Source: Clostridiales bacterium UBA6114 (GTDB lineage: Bacteria > Bacillota > Clostridia > Oscillospirales > Butyricicoccaceae). Taken from it: a stretch of 64,000 nucleotides of DNA. The translations under genes were made by a program, and so were the position numbers. Where the stretch lies: the NCBI GenBank assembly GCA_002423435.1, contig DIWE01000036.1, forward strand, positions 201,684 to 265,683, read 5' to 3'. The first letter of the stretch is position 1, and each line of letters opens with the position of its first letter. Of the stretch, positions 7,317-15,168 are shown piece after piece. Under the pieces are notes generated by a model. The model ran no database searches. It had not been told where the DNA came from and saw only the letters and a program-made list of their open reading frames with translations.

Positions 7317-9110
7317 ATGAACGATAGATTGTACAATAGTTCGCCACGCCCCAAAATAGGCATCCGCGTGGTAGTGGACGGCCGGTGCAACGGCGTGCGG
7401 GAAAAAATCGAAAAGCCCACTTTTTTACTGGCGCAAAAAGCAAAGGAACTGATAGAAGCAAATGTGTTTCACGCGGACGGACATCCGGTAGAGTGCGTCG
7501 TCGGCTCCGTTGGCGTCGGGGGAGTAAGGGAAGCGGAGCAGATTTCTCAAGAATTTGTACGCGAAAATGTGGGCGCCGTTATCAGCATCTCACGTGCTTT
7601 TGCTTATGCGGCGGAGATAATGGAATACAATGCACAGCTGCCTCAGGCCATTTGGGGATTTAGCGGGAGCGAGCGCCCCGGCTCTGTGTATCTGGCTGCG
7701 GCGGTGGCTGTGGCCGAACAGAAGGGCTATCCCATGTTTAAGATTTATGGAAGAAATGTGCAGGATGCGGACGACTTGTCGGTACCCTCCGATGTGGCGG
7801 AAAAGCTTCTTCGTTTTTCCCAATGCGCACTGGCAGTCGCGGACATAAAAGGGAAGTCATACCTTTCTATAGGAAATGTCTGTATGGGTATCGGGTCTTC
7901 TATTGTCGATCAGGAATTTTTCCGTTGCTACCTGGGCATGCGCACTGAAACGGTGGATATGAGCGAGATCCGCCGAAGGCTGGAGTTTGAAATCTATGAT
8001 CACGATGAGTATGACCGCGCCAGAAATTGGGCAAAAGTAAATTGCCGTGAAATGCAGGACCCAAATCCGGAGGAAATCCGGCAAAGCAGGGAGAAGAAGG
8101 ATGGGGTTTGGGATACGATCGTCAAAATGACGCTGATCATGCGGGACTTAATGGTCGGAAACCAAGCTTTGGAACGTATGGGGTACAGTGAAGAGGCACA
8201 GGGCCACTATGCGCTGGCCGCCGGATTCCAAGGCCAGCGTCAATGGTCCGATTATATGCCGAACGGAGATTTTTCCGAAGCGGTCCTGAACAGCTCTTTT
8301 GACTGGGATGGAGTCCGCCGCCCGTATGTCTTGGCTACCGAAAACGACAGCTTAAATGCCGTCACTATGATGTGGGGGACATTGCTTACAGGCACCGCGC
8401 AGATGTTTTGCGACGTGCGTGCCTTTTGGAGCGCCGAAACTGTAAAGAATACGACCGGCATGGAGCTTGGCAAGGACGAAAAAGACGGATTTATATATCT
8501 GACCAACTCCGGCGCATCGGCTTTGGATGGGACTATGGGCGCAGATTTGGACGGTAAGCCCGGAATCAAGCCGTTTTGGAAGCTTACGGAACAGGATGTA
8601 CAAAATTGTTTGGGAAAGACGCAATGGGGGGCCGGCAAGCTGGCAACCTTCCGCGGGGGCGGTTTTTCATCCAGTTTTCTTTCCGAAGGCGGAGTCCCGT
8701 TGACTATGATTCGTTTGAATCTGGTAAAAGGACTGGGACCTGTTTTACAGATTGCGGAAGGCAAGAGCGTTCGTCTGCCTGAGAATATTGAATCTGCCGT
8801 TATCGGGCGTACGGATCCGACATGGCCCAAGACTTTTTTTGTGCCGCGCCTTACAGAATCAATATCTTTCGAGTCTGTTTACAGCGTGATGGAAACGTGG
8901 GGGAGCAATCATTGCAGCCTGTGTTATGGACATGTGGGCGCGCTATTGGTTACGCTGGCCTCTATGCTGAGAATCCCCGTGGGAATGCACAATATATCAA
9001 ATGATCAATTATTCCGGCCGGCCGCATGGCGGATGTATGGCGGAGATGACCCCATTGGCGCAGATTTCCGCTCATGCAAAACTTATGGGCCGCTATATGG
9101 TCGTTACTAA
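7317..9110 (+). CDS. fucI: L-fucose isomerase homologue
   Basis: A 597-aa protein that matches L-fucose/D-arabinose isomerase along its whole length (E. coli FucI has 591 aa). It interconverts an aldose and its 2-ketose using Mn2+. Conserved blocks include IGIRVVVDGR at the start, IWGFSGSERPGSVYLAAA, the metal/catalytic positions E342 (ATENDSLN), D366 (CDVRAFW) and H539 (YGHVGA), and GFQGQRQW. The ATG at 7317 is preceded by AAAGGA about 12 nt upstream, a rather long spacing. No fuculokinase or fuculose aldolase gene is nearby, so the physiological substrate may not be fucose; the neighbours suggest another C5/C6 sugar or sugar acid. Confidence 0.87.
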   Translation: MNDRLYNSSPRPKIGIRVVVDGRCNGVREKIEKPTFLLAQKAKELIEANVFHADGHPVECVVGSVGVGGVREAEQISQEFVRENVGAVISISRAFAYAAEIMEYNAQLPQAIWGFSGSERPGSVYLAAAVAVAEQKGYPMFKIYGRNVQDADDLSVPSDVAEKLLRFSQCALAVADIKGKSYLSIGNVCMGIGSSIVDQEFFRCYLGMRTETVDMSEIRRRLEFEIYDHDEYDRARNWAKVNCREMQDPNPEEIRQSREKKDGVWDTIVKMTLIMRDLMVGNQALERMGYSEEAQGHYALAAGFQGQRQWSDYMPNGDFSEAVLNSSFDWDGVRRPYVLATENDSLNAVTMMWGTLLTGTAQMFCDVRAFWSAETVKNTTGMELGKDEKDGFIYLTNSGASALDGTMGADLDGKPGIKPFWKLTEQDVQNCLGKTQWGAGKLATFRGGGFSSSFLSEGGVPLTMIRLNLVKGLGPVLQIAEGKSVRLPENIESAVIGRTDPTWPKTFFVPRLTESISFESVYSVMETWGSNHCSLCYGHVGALLVTLASMLRIPVGMHNISNDQLFRPAAWRMYGGDDPIGADFRSCKTYGPLYGRY

Positions 9111-9123
9111 AGGTGTTCAAGCA

Positions 9124-9819
9124 ATGAAAAAAATAATTAATGCTCCTTCCCTTGCCAACTGCAATGGCCTGCAAATGGGTGAAGACATTGCGCAATTGGT
9201 GGAAGGAGGTGTGAATTTCCTTCATTTTGACATTATGGATGGGCATTATGTGCCGAATATATGCCTGCCGTTGAATTATATCAGGGACATAAAAAACAAA
9301 TATCCCGACATCACGATGGAAGTGCATATGATGGTTGACAACCCCGCGGCATATATTTCTCGTCTGGCGGAGACCGGGGCTGATTATGTAAGTTTTCATG
9401 CCGATGCCACCAGGTTCTGTCGTCGAACAATTACTGAAATCCGTGCGGCTGGAATGAAGGCGGGCGTTGTTGTCAACCCATCTCAGAGAATAGATATTCT
9501 TGAGCCGTACGCCGGACTTATAGATTATGTAATTTTAATGACCGTAGAGCCGGGATTTGCTGGACAACTGTTCTTGCCGAATTCGGTTGAACGCATCCGT
9601 GAATTAAATAAACTGCGCCAAAGCTCAAAAGCAAACTTTCTGATTGAGATCGACGGAGGCGTCGATTATCAGAACACTGAGGATTGTATTCTGGCTGGCG
9701 CGGACATTCTTGTAACGGGGGTTTATATTACTTTCAGGCAAAAAGAGGGGATCGTCTCCGCGTGCAAACGGTTTGACGAATATATGAGCCGGGTTGTTTC
9801 AAAAATGTCATCAGTGTGA
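9124..9819 (+). CDS. Ribulose-phosphate 3-epimerase family protein
   Basis: A 231-aa TIM-barrel epimerase. Signature blocks are APSLANCNGLQMGEDIAQL at the start, FLHFDIMDGHYVPN (metal-binding Asp and the H-x-D-I-M-D-G motif), EVHMMVDNP, VSFHADAT, VNPSQ, LMTVEPGFAGQ and EIDGGVDYQN. Rpe-family enzymes invert C3 of ribulose-, allulose- or related ketose phosphates. I chose ATG 9124 behind AAAGGTG; an in-frame ATG at 9001 would overlap fucI by 110 nt. Its place in a catabolic operon suggests a pathway-specific epimerase rather than the housekeeping pentose-phosphate enzyme. Confidence 0.88.
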   Translation: MKKIINAPSLANCNGLQMGEDIAQLVEGGVNFLHFDIMDGHYVPNICLPLNYIRDIKNKYPDITMEVHMMVDNPAAYISRLAETGADYVSFHADATRFCRRTITEIRAAGMKAGVVVNPSQRIDILEPYAGLIDYVILMTVEPGFAGQLFLPNSVERIRELNKLRQSSKANFLIEIDGGVDYQNTEDCILAGADILVTGVYITFRQKEGIVSACKRFDEYMSRVVSKMSSV

Positions 9820-9899
9820 AAAAGCGAACAGAAAACTGATTTTGCGGGACTGAGATATCAGATAGAAGTTCGTTTTGACGGTATAAGGAAATAACAACA

Positions 9900-10676
9900 G
9901 TGATGAAACGGGTATTGAATATGGCAAAACTTCACTTCCGTCCCGAAGAAGCGCAAAACCGCTTGGAACCTTATGAAATAGGGCTTAAATATACAAGCGT
10001 GCAGCGGCTTAAATGCGATGGGAAAACAATTTTGGTTCAAAGTGCTGATGAAGAGACTTGTCTAGTTGTAGCTGAAGGGGAAATTAGATATAAAGCTACG
10101 GATCATAGCGGTACTGCGGGTATCTGTGATATGGTTTATCTGCCGGTAAACGGGGGTGCAGAGCTGAGCGGGTCCGGAATTGTAATGAGGTATGGGGCTC
10201 CGTGCAGCCGAAAAACCCAGTTTGCATTTATTCCTTTCAGGGAAGTGGACGCGGACCCCGAGAGGCACAAGGTATACGGAAGTTCTGAACAAGGGACCCG
10301 CAGGGATGTTTGGAATTTTATTGATGAAAAATTTGACTCCAGCCGTTTTTTGGTAGGAATTTGCTATGGCGCGTCCGGCGGCTGGACTGCTTGGCCCCCT
10401 CATGAGCACGGCGAAAAACGTGAAGAAGTGTACACATATTTTGGGATGCAGGATGGATTCGGCCTGCAATGTGTCTATACGGAGATGGGCAGACCGGATC
10501 AGGTTTCTTTAGTTCAGAATGGGGATGTCATTTCTATTGCGGGTGGGTATCATCCGAATGTAGGGTGCCCCAAAACGGGGATCCGATACATCTTCTGCAT
10601 GGTCAGCATCGTGCCGGAAGACAGGCGCTTCATGGATCTGAGCACCCAGCTTATTTATGGGGACAGGTTAGAATAA
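9900..10676 (+). CDS. KduI/IolB-family isomerase
   Basis: A 258-aa cupin-fold protein of the 5-keto-4-deoxyuronate isomerase / 5-deoxy-glucuronate isomerase family. The block GGWTAWPPHEHGEKREEVYTY has the His-x-His-x(5)-Glu pattern that holds zinc in IolB and KduI. Both families interconvert aldose and ketose forms of deoxy-uronates, which fits a cassette of dehydratases and an isomerase for sugar acids. The GTG at 9900 lies 10 nt after AAGGA; the ATG at 9903 or the later Met8 could be used instead. The substrate cannot be decided between the KduI and IolB types. Confidence 0.8.
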   Translation: MMKRVLNMAKLHFRPEEAQNRLEPYEIGLKYTSVQRLKCDGKTILVQSADEETCLVVAEGEIRYKATDHSGTAGICDMVYLPVNGGAELSGSGIVMRYGAPCSRKTQFAFIPFREVDADPERHKVYGSSEQGTRRDVWNFIDEKFDSSRFLVGICYGASGGWTAWPPHEHGEKREEVYTYFGMQDGFGLQCVYTEMGRPDQVSLVQNGDVISIAGGYHPNVGCPKTGIRYIFCMVSIVPEDRRFMDLSTQLIYGDRLE

Positions 10677-10690
10677 AAATGAGCAGGCGA

Positions 10691-10727
10691 GAGGTGATGT
10701 AAATTGGCATCGCCTCATCGCGTTTTT
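10691..10727 (+). terminator. Terminator of the sugar-acid operon
   Basis: GAGGTGATG (10691-10699) pairs with CATCGCCTC (10708-10716), with one G-U pair, and TTTTT occurs at 10723-10727. It lies 15 nt after the KduI/IolB stop codon. The remainder of 10677-11014 holds the recombinase/sigK relics and the tetR promoter. Confidence 0.6.
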
Positions 10728-10764
10728 AGCATATATACAAAACCGGGTACCCGACTCGTTTCCT

Positions 10765-10800
10765 CTATTCGTCAAACGTGCGTTGCAGCTTTGTCAGCAT
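10765..10800 (-). pseudogene. Relic of a sigK 3' end
   Basis: On the minus strand this reads MLTKLQRTFDE and stop, against LTKLQRAFED and stop in sigK at 21029-21715. The nucleotide match is 24 of 27 over 10772-10798. It overlaps the end of the recombinase fragment in another frame. A similar ending could occur in another sigma-70 gene, but the nucleotide identity favours sigK itself. Confidence 0.5.
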
Positions 10801-10907
10801 TCAATTTCTTCTCCGCCCGCCCCGAAAAGTAAATATGAACATTTTCGCCGTTTCACGATTTTTTCAATAAGCTCCCGCAGGGCGGTCCTTTTTTGCTCGA
10901 CGCTCAT
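10794..10907 (-). pseudogene. C-terminal remnant of a large serine recombinase
   Basis: The minus strand translates to MSVEQKRTALRELIEKIVKRR, then KCSYLLFGAGGEEIEC and a stop. The pattern SVEQKRxALRxLIEKIV...LFG is the usual C-terminal end of large serine recombinases of clostridial mobile elements. Everything upstream of residue 1 is missing: the sequence runs directly into the tetR promoter. A short deletion seems to have removed part of the strand before LLFG. This is the only trace of an integrase in the proposed island, so the element should be immobile by itself. Confidence 0.55.
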
Positions 10908-10935
10908 CAAAAAGAAAAACGTCTATGCTGTCCTC

Positions 10936-10988
10936 TTGACAGTTATAAGAAAATCATGTAAAATAACACCGTTATATAACGGCGTTAT
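10936..10988 (+). promoter_or_regulatory. tetR promoter with 26-bp palindromic operator
   Basis: TTGACA (10936-10941), a 17-nt spacer and TAAAAT (10959-10964) form a near-consensus sigma-A promoter. From 10963 to 10988 runs a 26-bp inverted repeat, two 13-nt arms with one mismatched pair, built on ATAAC..CCGTTA / TAACGG..GTTAT. It overlaps the -10 box and start site, the classic place for a TetR-type autorepressor. Confidence 0.7.
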
Positions 10989-11014
10989 GCAATTTTCGGA
11001 AAGGGGTATCACGG

Positions 11015-11638
11015 GTGGCCGGCGAGATGAGCACGCAGGAGAAAGTCCTGCATTTTGGAAGGCGGGAATTTTTGCAAAAGGGCTTTCAGAATGCGTCCCT
11101 TCGGAATATCGCCGCCGCCGCCGGCATGACGACAGGCGCGATCTATACCTATTTTAAGGATAAGAACGCATTGTTTGAGGCGATTGTCACCCCTGTCTGT
11201 GAGCAGGTGGAAAAGCTGTTCATCGAGCTGGGCGCCTCATATTATAACGCAGACGGTATCGTGGGAGAAATCGCGACGCAAAATACCATCGCCGAGCTCC
11301 ATCGGGTTTACCGGCTTATCTACGACAATTTCGATGTTTTCAGACTGCTGATTACCGGGGCGGAGGGCTCCTCAAAGGCTGACTTTGTGCATACAATCGT
11401 CGACCACGAGGTGACGCATACGCTCGCCTATCTGGAGAGGCTGAAAAAAGATAAAGGTATCGATGCCCAAATAAACCGCACAATTCTTCACATCGTATCG
11501 GAAAGCTATATCAATACACTGCTTGAGCCTGTCCGCCACAATATGAGCTATGAAGAGGCTATTGAGAATCTTGATTTTTTAGCCGTTTTCTATACCGGCG
11601 GCTGGAAAAGTGTTTTTCAAGAATTATTCAGCAGTTGA
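11015..11638 (+). CDS. TetR-family transcriptional regulator
   Basis: A 207-aa regulator. Residues 5-50 carry the TetR DNA-binding domain (EKVLHFGRREFLQKGFQNASLRNIAAAAGMTTGAIYTYFKDKNALFEAI). The remaining helical part is the ligand-binding and dimerisation domain, of no recognisable subgroup. GTG at 11015 follows AAAGGGG at 11000-11006; ATG at 11027 is an alternative. A long palindrome in its own promoter points to autorepression. It lies upstream of the methyltransferase-MATE operon in the same direction and may respond to a compound exported by MATE or the ABC pair. Confidence 0.92.
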   Translation: MAGEMSTQEKVLHFGRREFLQKGFQNASLRNIAAAAGMTTGAIYTYFKDKNALFEAIVTPVCEQVEKLFIELGASYYNADGIVGEIATQNTIAELHRVYRLIYDNFDVFRLLITGAEGSSKADFVHTIVDHEVTHTLAYLERLKKDKGIDAQINRTILHIVSESYINTLLEPVRHNMSYEEAIENLDFLAVFYTGGWKSVFQELFSS

Positions 11639-11666
11639 TTACAGTGTATTAATTTTTTTGACGTTC

Positions 11667-11684
11667 GGTTAGTTTTGACTAACC
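11667..11684. promoter_or_regulatory. TTAG-N6-CTAA operator candidate 1
   Basis: GGTTAG (11667-11672), six bases and CTAACC (11679-11684): a perfect inverted repeat upstream of the methyltransferase-MATE operon. The same half-sites at the same spacing recur at 11730-11749, 20768-20783 and 24486-24499. Confidence 0.5.
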
Positions 11685-11729
11685 ACGTGGCAAACAGATA
11701 GGCAATATAGACGCAATTATTCTGACATT

Positions 11730-11749
11730 TAGTTAGAATGATCTAACTA
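11730..11749. promoter_or_regulatory. TTAG-N6-CTAA operator candidate 2
   Basis: TAGTTAG (11730-11736), AATGAT and CTAACTA (11743-11749) form a perfect inverted repeat 67 nt before the methyltransferase start. Core and spacer resemble the site at 20768-20783 (GTTAG-AAGGAT-CTAAC) particularly well. Confidence 0.55.
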
Positions 11750-11815
11750 TTGCAAAGGAGAGAGCAGACCTGTTTTTGGAGGATTTTTGACCAAAGCTTT
11801 TGAAAGGAGTGAAGG

Positions 11816-12436
11816 ATGCTGGGAAAGCTGATGCAAAACTGCCGCAAGCCTGAGGGCTTTGCCGGAAGGCTGATTTTGGCCGGTATGAACTATGGGCATT
11901 CCAACATAAGCCGATGGGGGCTTTCGCATCTTCATGCGAAAAAAGACGCGCACATTCTTGACATCGGATGCGGCGGCGGCGCGAATATCAAACGGTTGCT
12001 TGCAATGTGCCCGCAGGGCTATGTAGAGGGCATCGATTATTCGGAGCAGAGCGTCGCGGTCAGCCGGAAAAAGAATCGCGACGATTTGGGGAAGCGGTGC
12101 AATATACGGCAGGGGTCGGTAAGCTGTCTGCCTTATAAGGACGGCGCATTTAATGTCGTCACCGCTTTTGAAACCGTATATTTTTGGCCCGATATCGCAA
12201 ACGATTTCAGGGAGGTGCGCCGCGTGCTGAAGCCGGACGGCCGCTTTCTGATTTGCAACGAGGCGAGCGACCCTAAAGATGGAACATGGACGGAAAAAAT
12301 TGACGGAATGCGGATTTACAGTGGCGACGAGCTTATCCGACTGCTCTTAAGCAGCGGTTTTGCCGTCACGGGCAATGACACGCAGGGGAAAGGCCGGCTC
12401 TGCCTCATAGCCGGGAAGGAGAAGGAACATGAATGA
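11816..12436 (+). CDS. Class I SAM-dependent methyltransferase
   Basis: A 206-aa methyltransferase with motif I ILDIGCGGGANI (about residues 43-54), an acidic residue ending motif II (VEGIDYSEQSV), and the downstream motif FETVYFWPDIANDFREVRRVLKPDGRFLI. This is the Methyltransf_11 type, usually acting on small molecules. GAAAGGAGTGAAGG gives a strong ribosome binding site. The gene overlaps the MATE gene by 8 nt, so both are translated together. It may modify a metabolite or siderophore-like compound that the exporter handles; the substrate is unknown. Confidence 0.88.
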   Translation: MLGKLMQNCRKPEGFAGRLILAGMNYGHSNISRWGLSHLHAKKDAHILDIGCGGGANIKRLLAMCPQGYVEGIDYSEQSVAVSRKKNRDDLGKRCNIRQGSVSCLPYKDGAFNVVTAFETVYFWPDIANDFREVRRVLKPDGRFLICNEASDPKDGTWTEKIDGMRIYSGDELIRLLLSSGFAVTGNDTQGKGRLCLIAGKEKEHE

Positions 12437-13796
12437 TGCAATCAGTGCAAAGGAAAAACAAAAGCAGTTTATACTTGCCGGAAACCTGTGGCGGGTGATG
12501 GCCGGTCTGTCGTGGCCCGCGGTGGTCGCCATGGTACTCTACGGAATGAATTCCGTGCTGGATGCCCTTTTTGTGGGGAGGTTCGTGGGAGAGACTGCCC
12601 TGGCAGGGGTATCGGTTGCCTATCCGCTGTCCCAGATCAGCGTGGGCTTCGGGTCCCTGATCGGCACAGGCGCCGGGGCCGTCTTAAGCATTGCGCTGGG
12701 GGCCAAAGATAAAAATACCCAGGATAAGCTCCTGGGCAACGTTAATCTGATCTCCCTCGCGGTAACGGTGCTTTACATAGTAGTGGGGATGTTGTTCTCG
12801 ACTCAAATGATGCGCATCATGGGCGCGGACGGCGAAGCCCTTATACTGGGCGACCGGTATTTCCGGATTACGATTTTGGGCTCCTTCTTCTGGATCTACG
12901 GACTTGCGGGGAATATGATCGTCCGCGCCGAAGGCCGGATGAAGATGGCTGCGGTGATGATGGGGACAGGGCTTCTTGTAAACGTCGTCTCAAACTATAT
13001 GCTGATGGTTGTGGTTCCGCTGGGCGTGGCCGGGGCGGCTTGGGGAACAAACATCGGCATGCTGGCCTATACGCTCGTTGGCTGGTTCTATTTCGGGAGA
13101 GGCCACGCATCCTTTCGCTCCAAATTGGCTTGCGTCCGCTGGGATAAAAAGATCGGGACCTCTATCCTGCGGCTTGGGATGTCGGCGTTCATCATGAGCG
13201 TTATGAGCCTGGTCCAGTCCGTCTTCGTATTCAACGCCTTGGCTAGGTACGGCACAACGGCAGACATTGCGTTTTACGGCGTGGTGTATCGCGTCTTTAC
13301 CTTCCTGCTGACGCCGATTTTCGGGCTGATGCGCGCACTCCAGCCGGCCATCGGCATCAACTATGGCGCGAAGCAGTACGACCGGGTCATCCGGTCCTAT
13401 AAGATATTCGCGGTTGCCGCGCTTTTGCTCACTCTTCCGTTTTGGCTTTTGTCCATGGCGGTTCCCGGTTCGGTTCTGGGCCTGATGCTGAAGGATCAGG
13501 TTTTTACCGGAGAGCAGTTTGTAAACTTCCGTGTTTACATGGCGATTCTGCCCCTTTTGTCCTTTATCTTCATGGCGATGACGCTGTTCCCTTCGGTCGA
13601 TAAAGGCAAGCCCGCGGCACTGATCGGCATCGCACGGCAGCTTGTCTTTTATATTCCCGTCATGCTGCTGGCGCCCAGATGGATGGGAGTGGCGGGTATC
13701 TATTACGGTTCTCTTGGTATCGACACGGTGATCGTGCTGTGGACGATGCTCATGGTCAAAAAGGAATTTAACCTGCTCCGACAAAGAAGCTGCTGA
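12429..13796 (+). CDS. MATE-family efflux transporter
   Basis: A 455-aa membrane protein with about 12 transmembrane helices in two homologous bundles, the usual MATE length. The start has SWPAVVAMVLYGMNSVLDALFVGRFVGETALAGVSVAYPL and GFGSLIGTGAGAVLSIALGAKD, typical of the NorM/DinF-like clostridial subgroup; the second half begins near MSAFIMSVMSLVQSVFVFNAL. It would export a cationic or amphipathic compound using Na+ or H+. It overlaps the methyltransferase gene and lies under the double TTAG-N6-CTAA sites, which suggests metal-dependent expression. Confidence 0.93.
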   Translation: MNDAISAKEKQKQFILAGNLWRVMAGLSWPAVVAMVLYGMNSVLDALFVGRFVGETALAGVSVAYPLSQISVGFGSLIGTGAGAVLSIALGAKDKNTQDKLLGNVNLISLAVTVLYIVVGMLFSTQMMRIMGADGEALILGDRYFRITILGSFFWIYGLAGNMIVRAEGRMKMAAVMMGTGLLVNVVSNYMLMVVVPLGVAGAAWGTNIGMLAYTLVGWFYFGRGHASFRSKLACVRWDKKIGTSILRLGMSAFIMSVMSLVQSVFVFNALARYGTTADIAFYGVVYRVFTFLLTPIFGLMRALQPAIGINYGAKQYDRVIRSYKIFAVAALLLTLPFWLLSMAVPGSVLGLMLKDQVFTGEQFVNFRVYMAILPLLSFIFMAMTLFPSVDKGKPAALIGIARQLVFYIPVMLLAPRWMGVAGIYYGSLGIDTVIVLWTMLMVKKEFNLLRQRSC

Positions 13797-13814
13797 TATC
13801 CAAAGGATGACGAA

Positions 13815-13853
13815 ACGGAAGGGATGAAAAACGCACATAGAAATCCCTTCCGT
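13815..13853. terminator. Inverted repeat between convergent genes
   Basis: ACGGAAGGGAT (13815-13825) and ATCCCTTCCGT (13843-13853) form a perfect 11-bp stem with a 17-nt loop, between the ends of the MATE gene (plus) and the hydrolase gene (minus). No good T-run follows, only TTTCG in the minus direction. It probably acts as a shared terminator. Confidence 0.5.
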
Positions 13854-13915
13854 ACTCAGCGGTCAATCGTTTTTTGAACGCAGCATCCCGGCACGGCAGA
13901 TAAGCCTGCAGCGGT

Positions 13916-15091
13916 TCAATCCGTATAGCCTCGCTTGATAATCTGCTCGATCCAGCTCATCATGGTATCAAAACAAAGCCTGGGATTCCCCGCGTTGCAA
14001 TGCGCTTCGCCATATTCCCTGGAAGTGAACAGGCGGTAAGTCAGCGACCGCACATTTGTCAGGGCGTCGAGTTCATCTTTATACAGCTCCTTGGGGATAA
14101 AATGATCCTTTTCCGCGCCGATCACAAGCACGTCCTGCGTTATTTTATCCCCGATATTGACCATCTGGAATTCGTCGAGTTTTTTCAGATAATCAAAGGG
14201 TGTACTTGCCTCGTATGCATACATCCCGTGACGGATGGCCCAATGCGCCGTCTGGTCCTGGTCCATCATTTTTTCCATTCTCCTGTTGATGATTCCCTTG
14301 CAATGGTGGCGGAGCATCCAGCTTATCAGGCCGCGGACACGCTTCGGCACGGCATACAGCGCGGCGCTCAAGAAGCTTGGGAATATCGACCAGCAGATCA
14401 CGCGCCGTATTCTGTGATCAAAAGCCGCGGCGCGAAGGGCAAGCATGCTCCCCAAAGAAGCGCCGATGATGGTGATATCGCTCAGACTCAATGTGTTGAG
14501 AACGGCCTTTACGGGTTTTTCCCACCGGCTTGTGAAATGTATGCCCTGCTCACGTATTACGCCGCCCTGGCCGGGGCCTTCAAACAGATATACCTCAAAG
14601 CCGTTTTGGGCAAAATACAGCATCGGGAAAAAGAATTCCTCAAAATAGCTGTCGTTGCCCCCGTGCAGCAGGATCGTGTCTTTTCTGGGCCCGACCGCTT
14701 TGACATGCAGCACGGGCAGCGGCGCGCCCTCATAAGGAACCGAGAGCCTTTCCACTTTTCCGGCTTCAAAGTATTCTGCGTAATGCTGATAGAAGAGCTT
14801 TGTGGCAAGCCGATAATATTTCAGTTTGTCCGCGTCGTCGTCATACATGAAAAACTCGCTCATGCGATAGTAGGCAATGGCGTTTTGCAGGCGGTTTTCG
14901 CTTATGGCTTTGTCTCCAAGCGCGATGAGCTCACGCTTCCAGCTTGCACTATCGTTTATCCTGTCGGATACCGGCTGAATGTCGGAGAGCTCCCCGCCGT
15001 TCCACATGATGACGCGATTAAGCTGAAAATTATAATTCTCCTGACGGTTTAACCTGTATGATCCTTTCTTGAATTCAATCTTTTCCTGCAC
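13916..15091 (-). CDS. Alpha/beta hydrolase
   Basis: A 391-aa protein with a helical N-terminal part (~130 aa) and an alpha/beta hydrolase domain. Visible are the oxyanion strand TILLHGGNDSYFEE, the nucleophile elbow GASLGS, an acid region VLVIGAEKDHFIP and the catalytic His in GEAHCNAG. The architecture resembles hydrolases of the 2,6-dihydropseudooxynicotine/FrsA-like group. I chose GTG at 15091, which follows GGGGAGGC, over the longer in-frame ATG at 15157. It could hydrolyse an ester or amide in the compound handled by the surrounding transporters (for example releasing iron from a siderophore), but that is inference only. Confidence 0.82.
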   Translation of the reverse strand: MQEKIEFKKGSYRLNRQENYNFQLNRVIMWNGGELSDIQPVSDRINDSASWKRELIALGDKAISENRLQNAIAYYRMSEFFMYDDDADKLKYYRLATKLFYQHYAEYFEAGKVERLSVPYEGAPLPVLHVKAVGPRKDTILLHGGNDSYFEEFFFPMLYFAQNGFEVYLFEGPGQGGVIREQGIHFTSRWEKPVKAVLNTLSLSDITIIGASLGSMLALRAAAFDHRIRRVICWSIFPSFLSAALYAVPKRVRGLISWMLRHHCKGIINRRMEKMMDQDQTAHWAIRHGMYAYEASTPFDYLKKLDEFQMVNIGDKITQDVLVIGAEKDHFIPKELYKDELDALTNVRSLTYRLFTSREYGEAHCNAGNPRLCFDTMMSWIEQIIKRGYTD

Positions 15092-15168
15092 TATGGTTTC
15101 GCCTCCCCTTTGTCCACAGTCCATATTATATTGCAGGAAACAAAGAGCGGCTTCCAAATAGATGCTGT

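Noticed and set aside
10783..11157. 124-codon plus-strand open frame before tetR
   Set aside because: It spans the recombinase relic, the tetR promoter and the palindromic operator and enters tetR in another frame, so it is not a gene.
12990..13838. 282-codon minus-strand open frame
   Set aside because: Antisense to the MATE gene; His/Arg/Gln-rich composition typical of shadow frames.
14000..15052. 350-codon plus-strand open frame
   Set aside because: It runs antisense to the alpha/beta hydrolase gene, which has clear catalytic motifs and a ribosome binding site; the plus-strand product has no recognisable motif.
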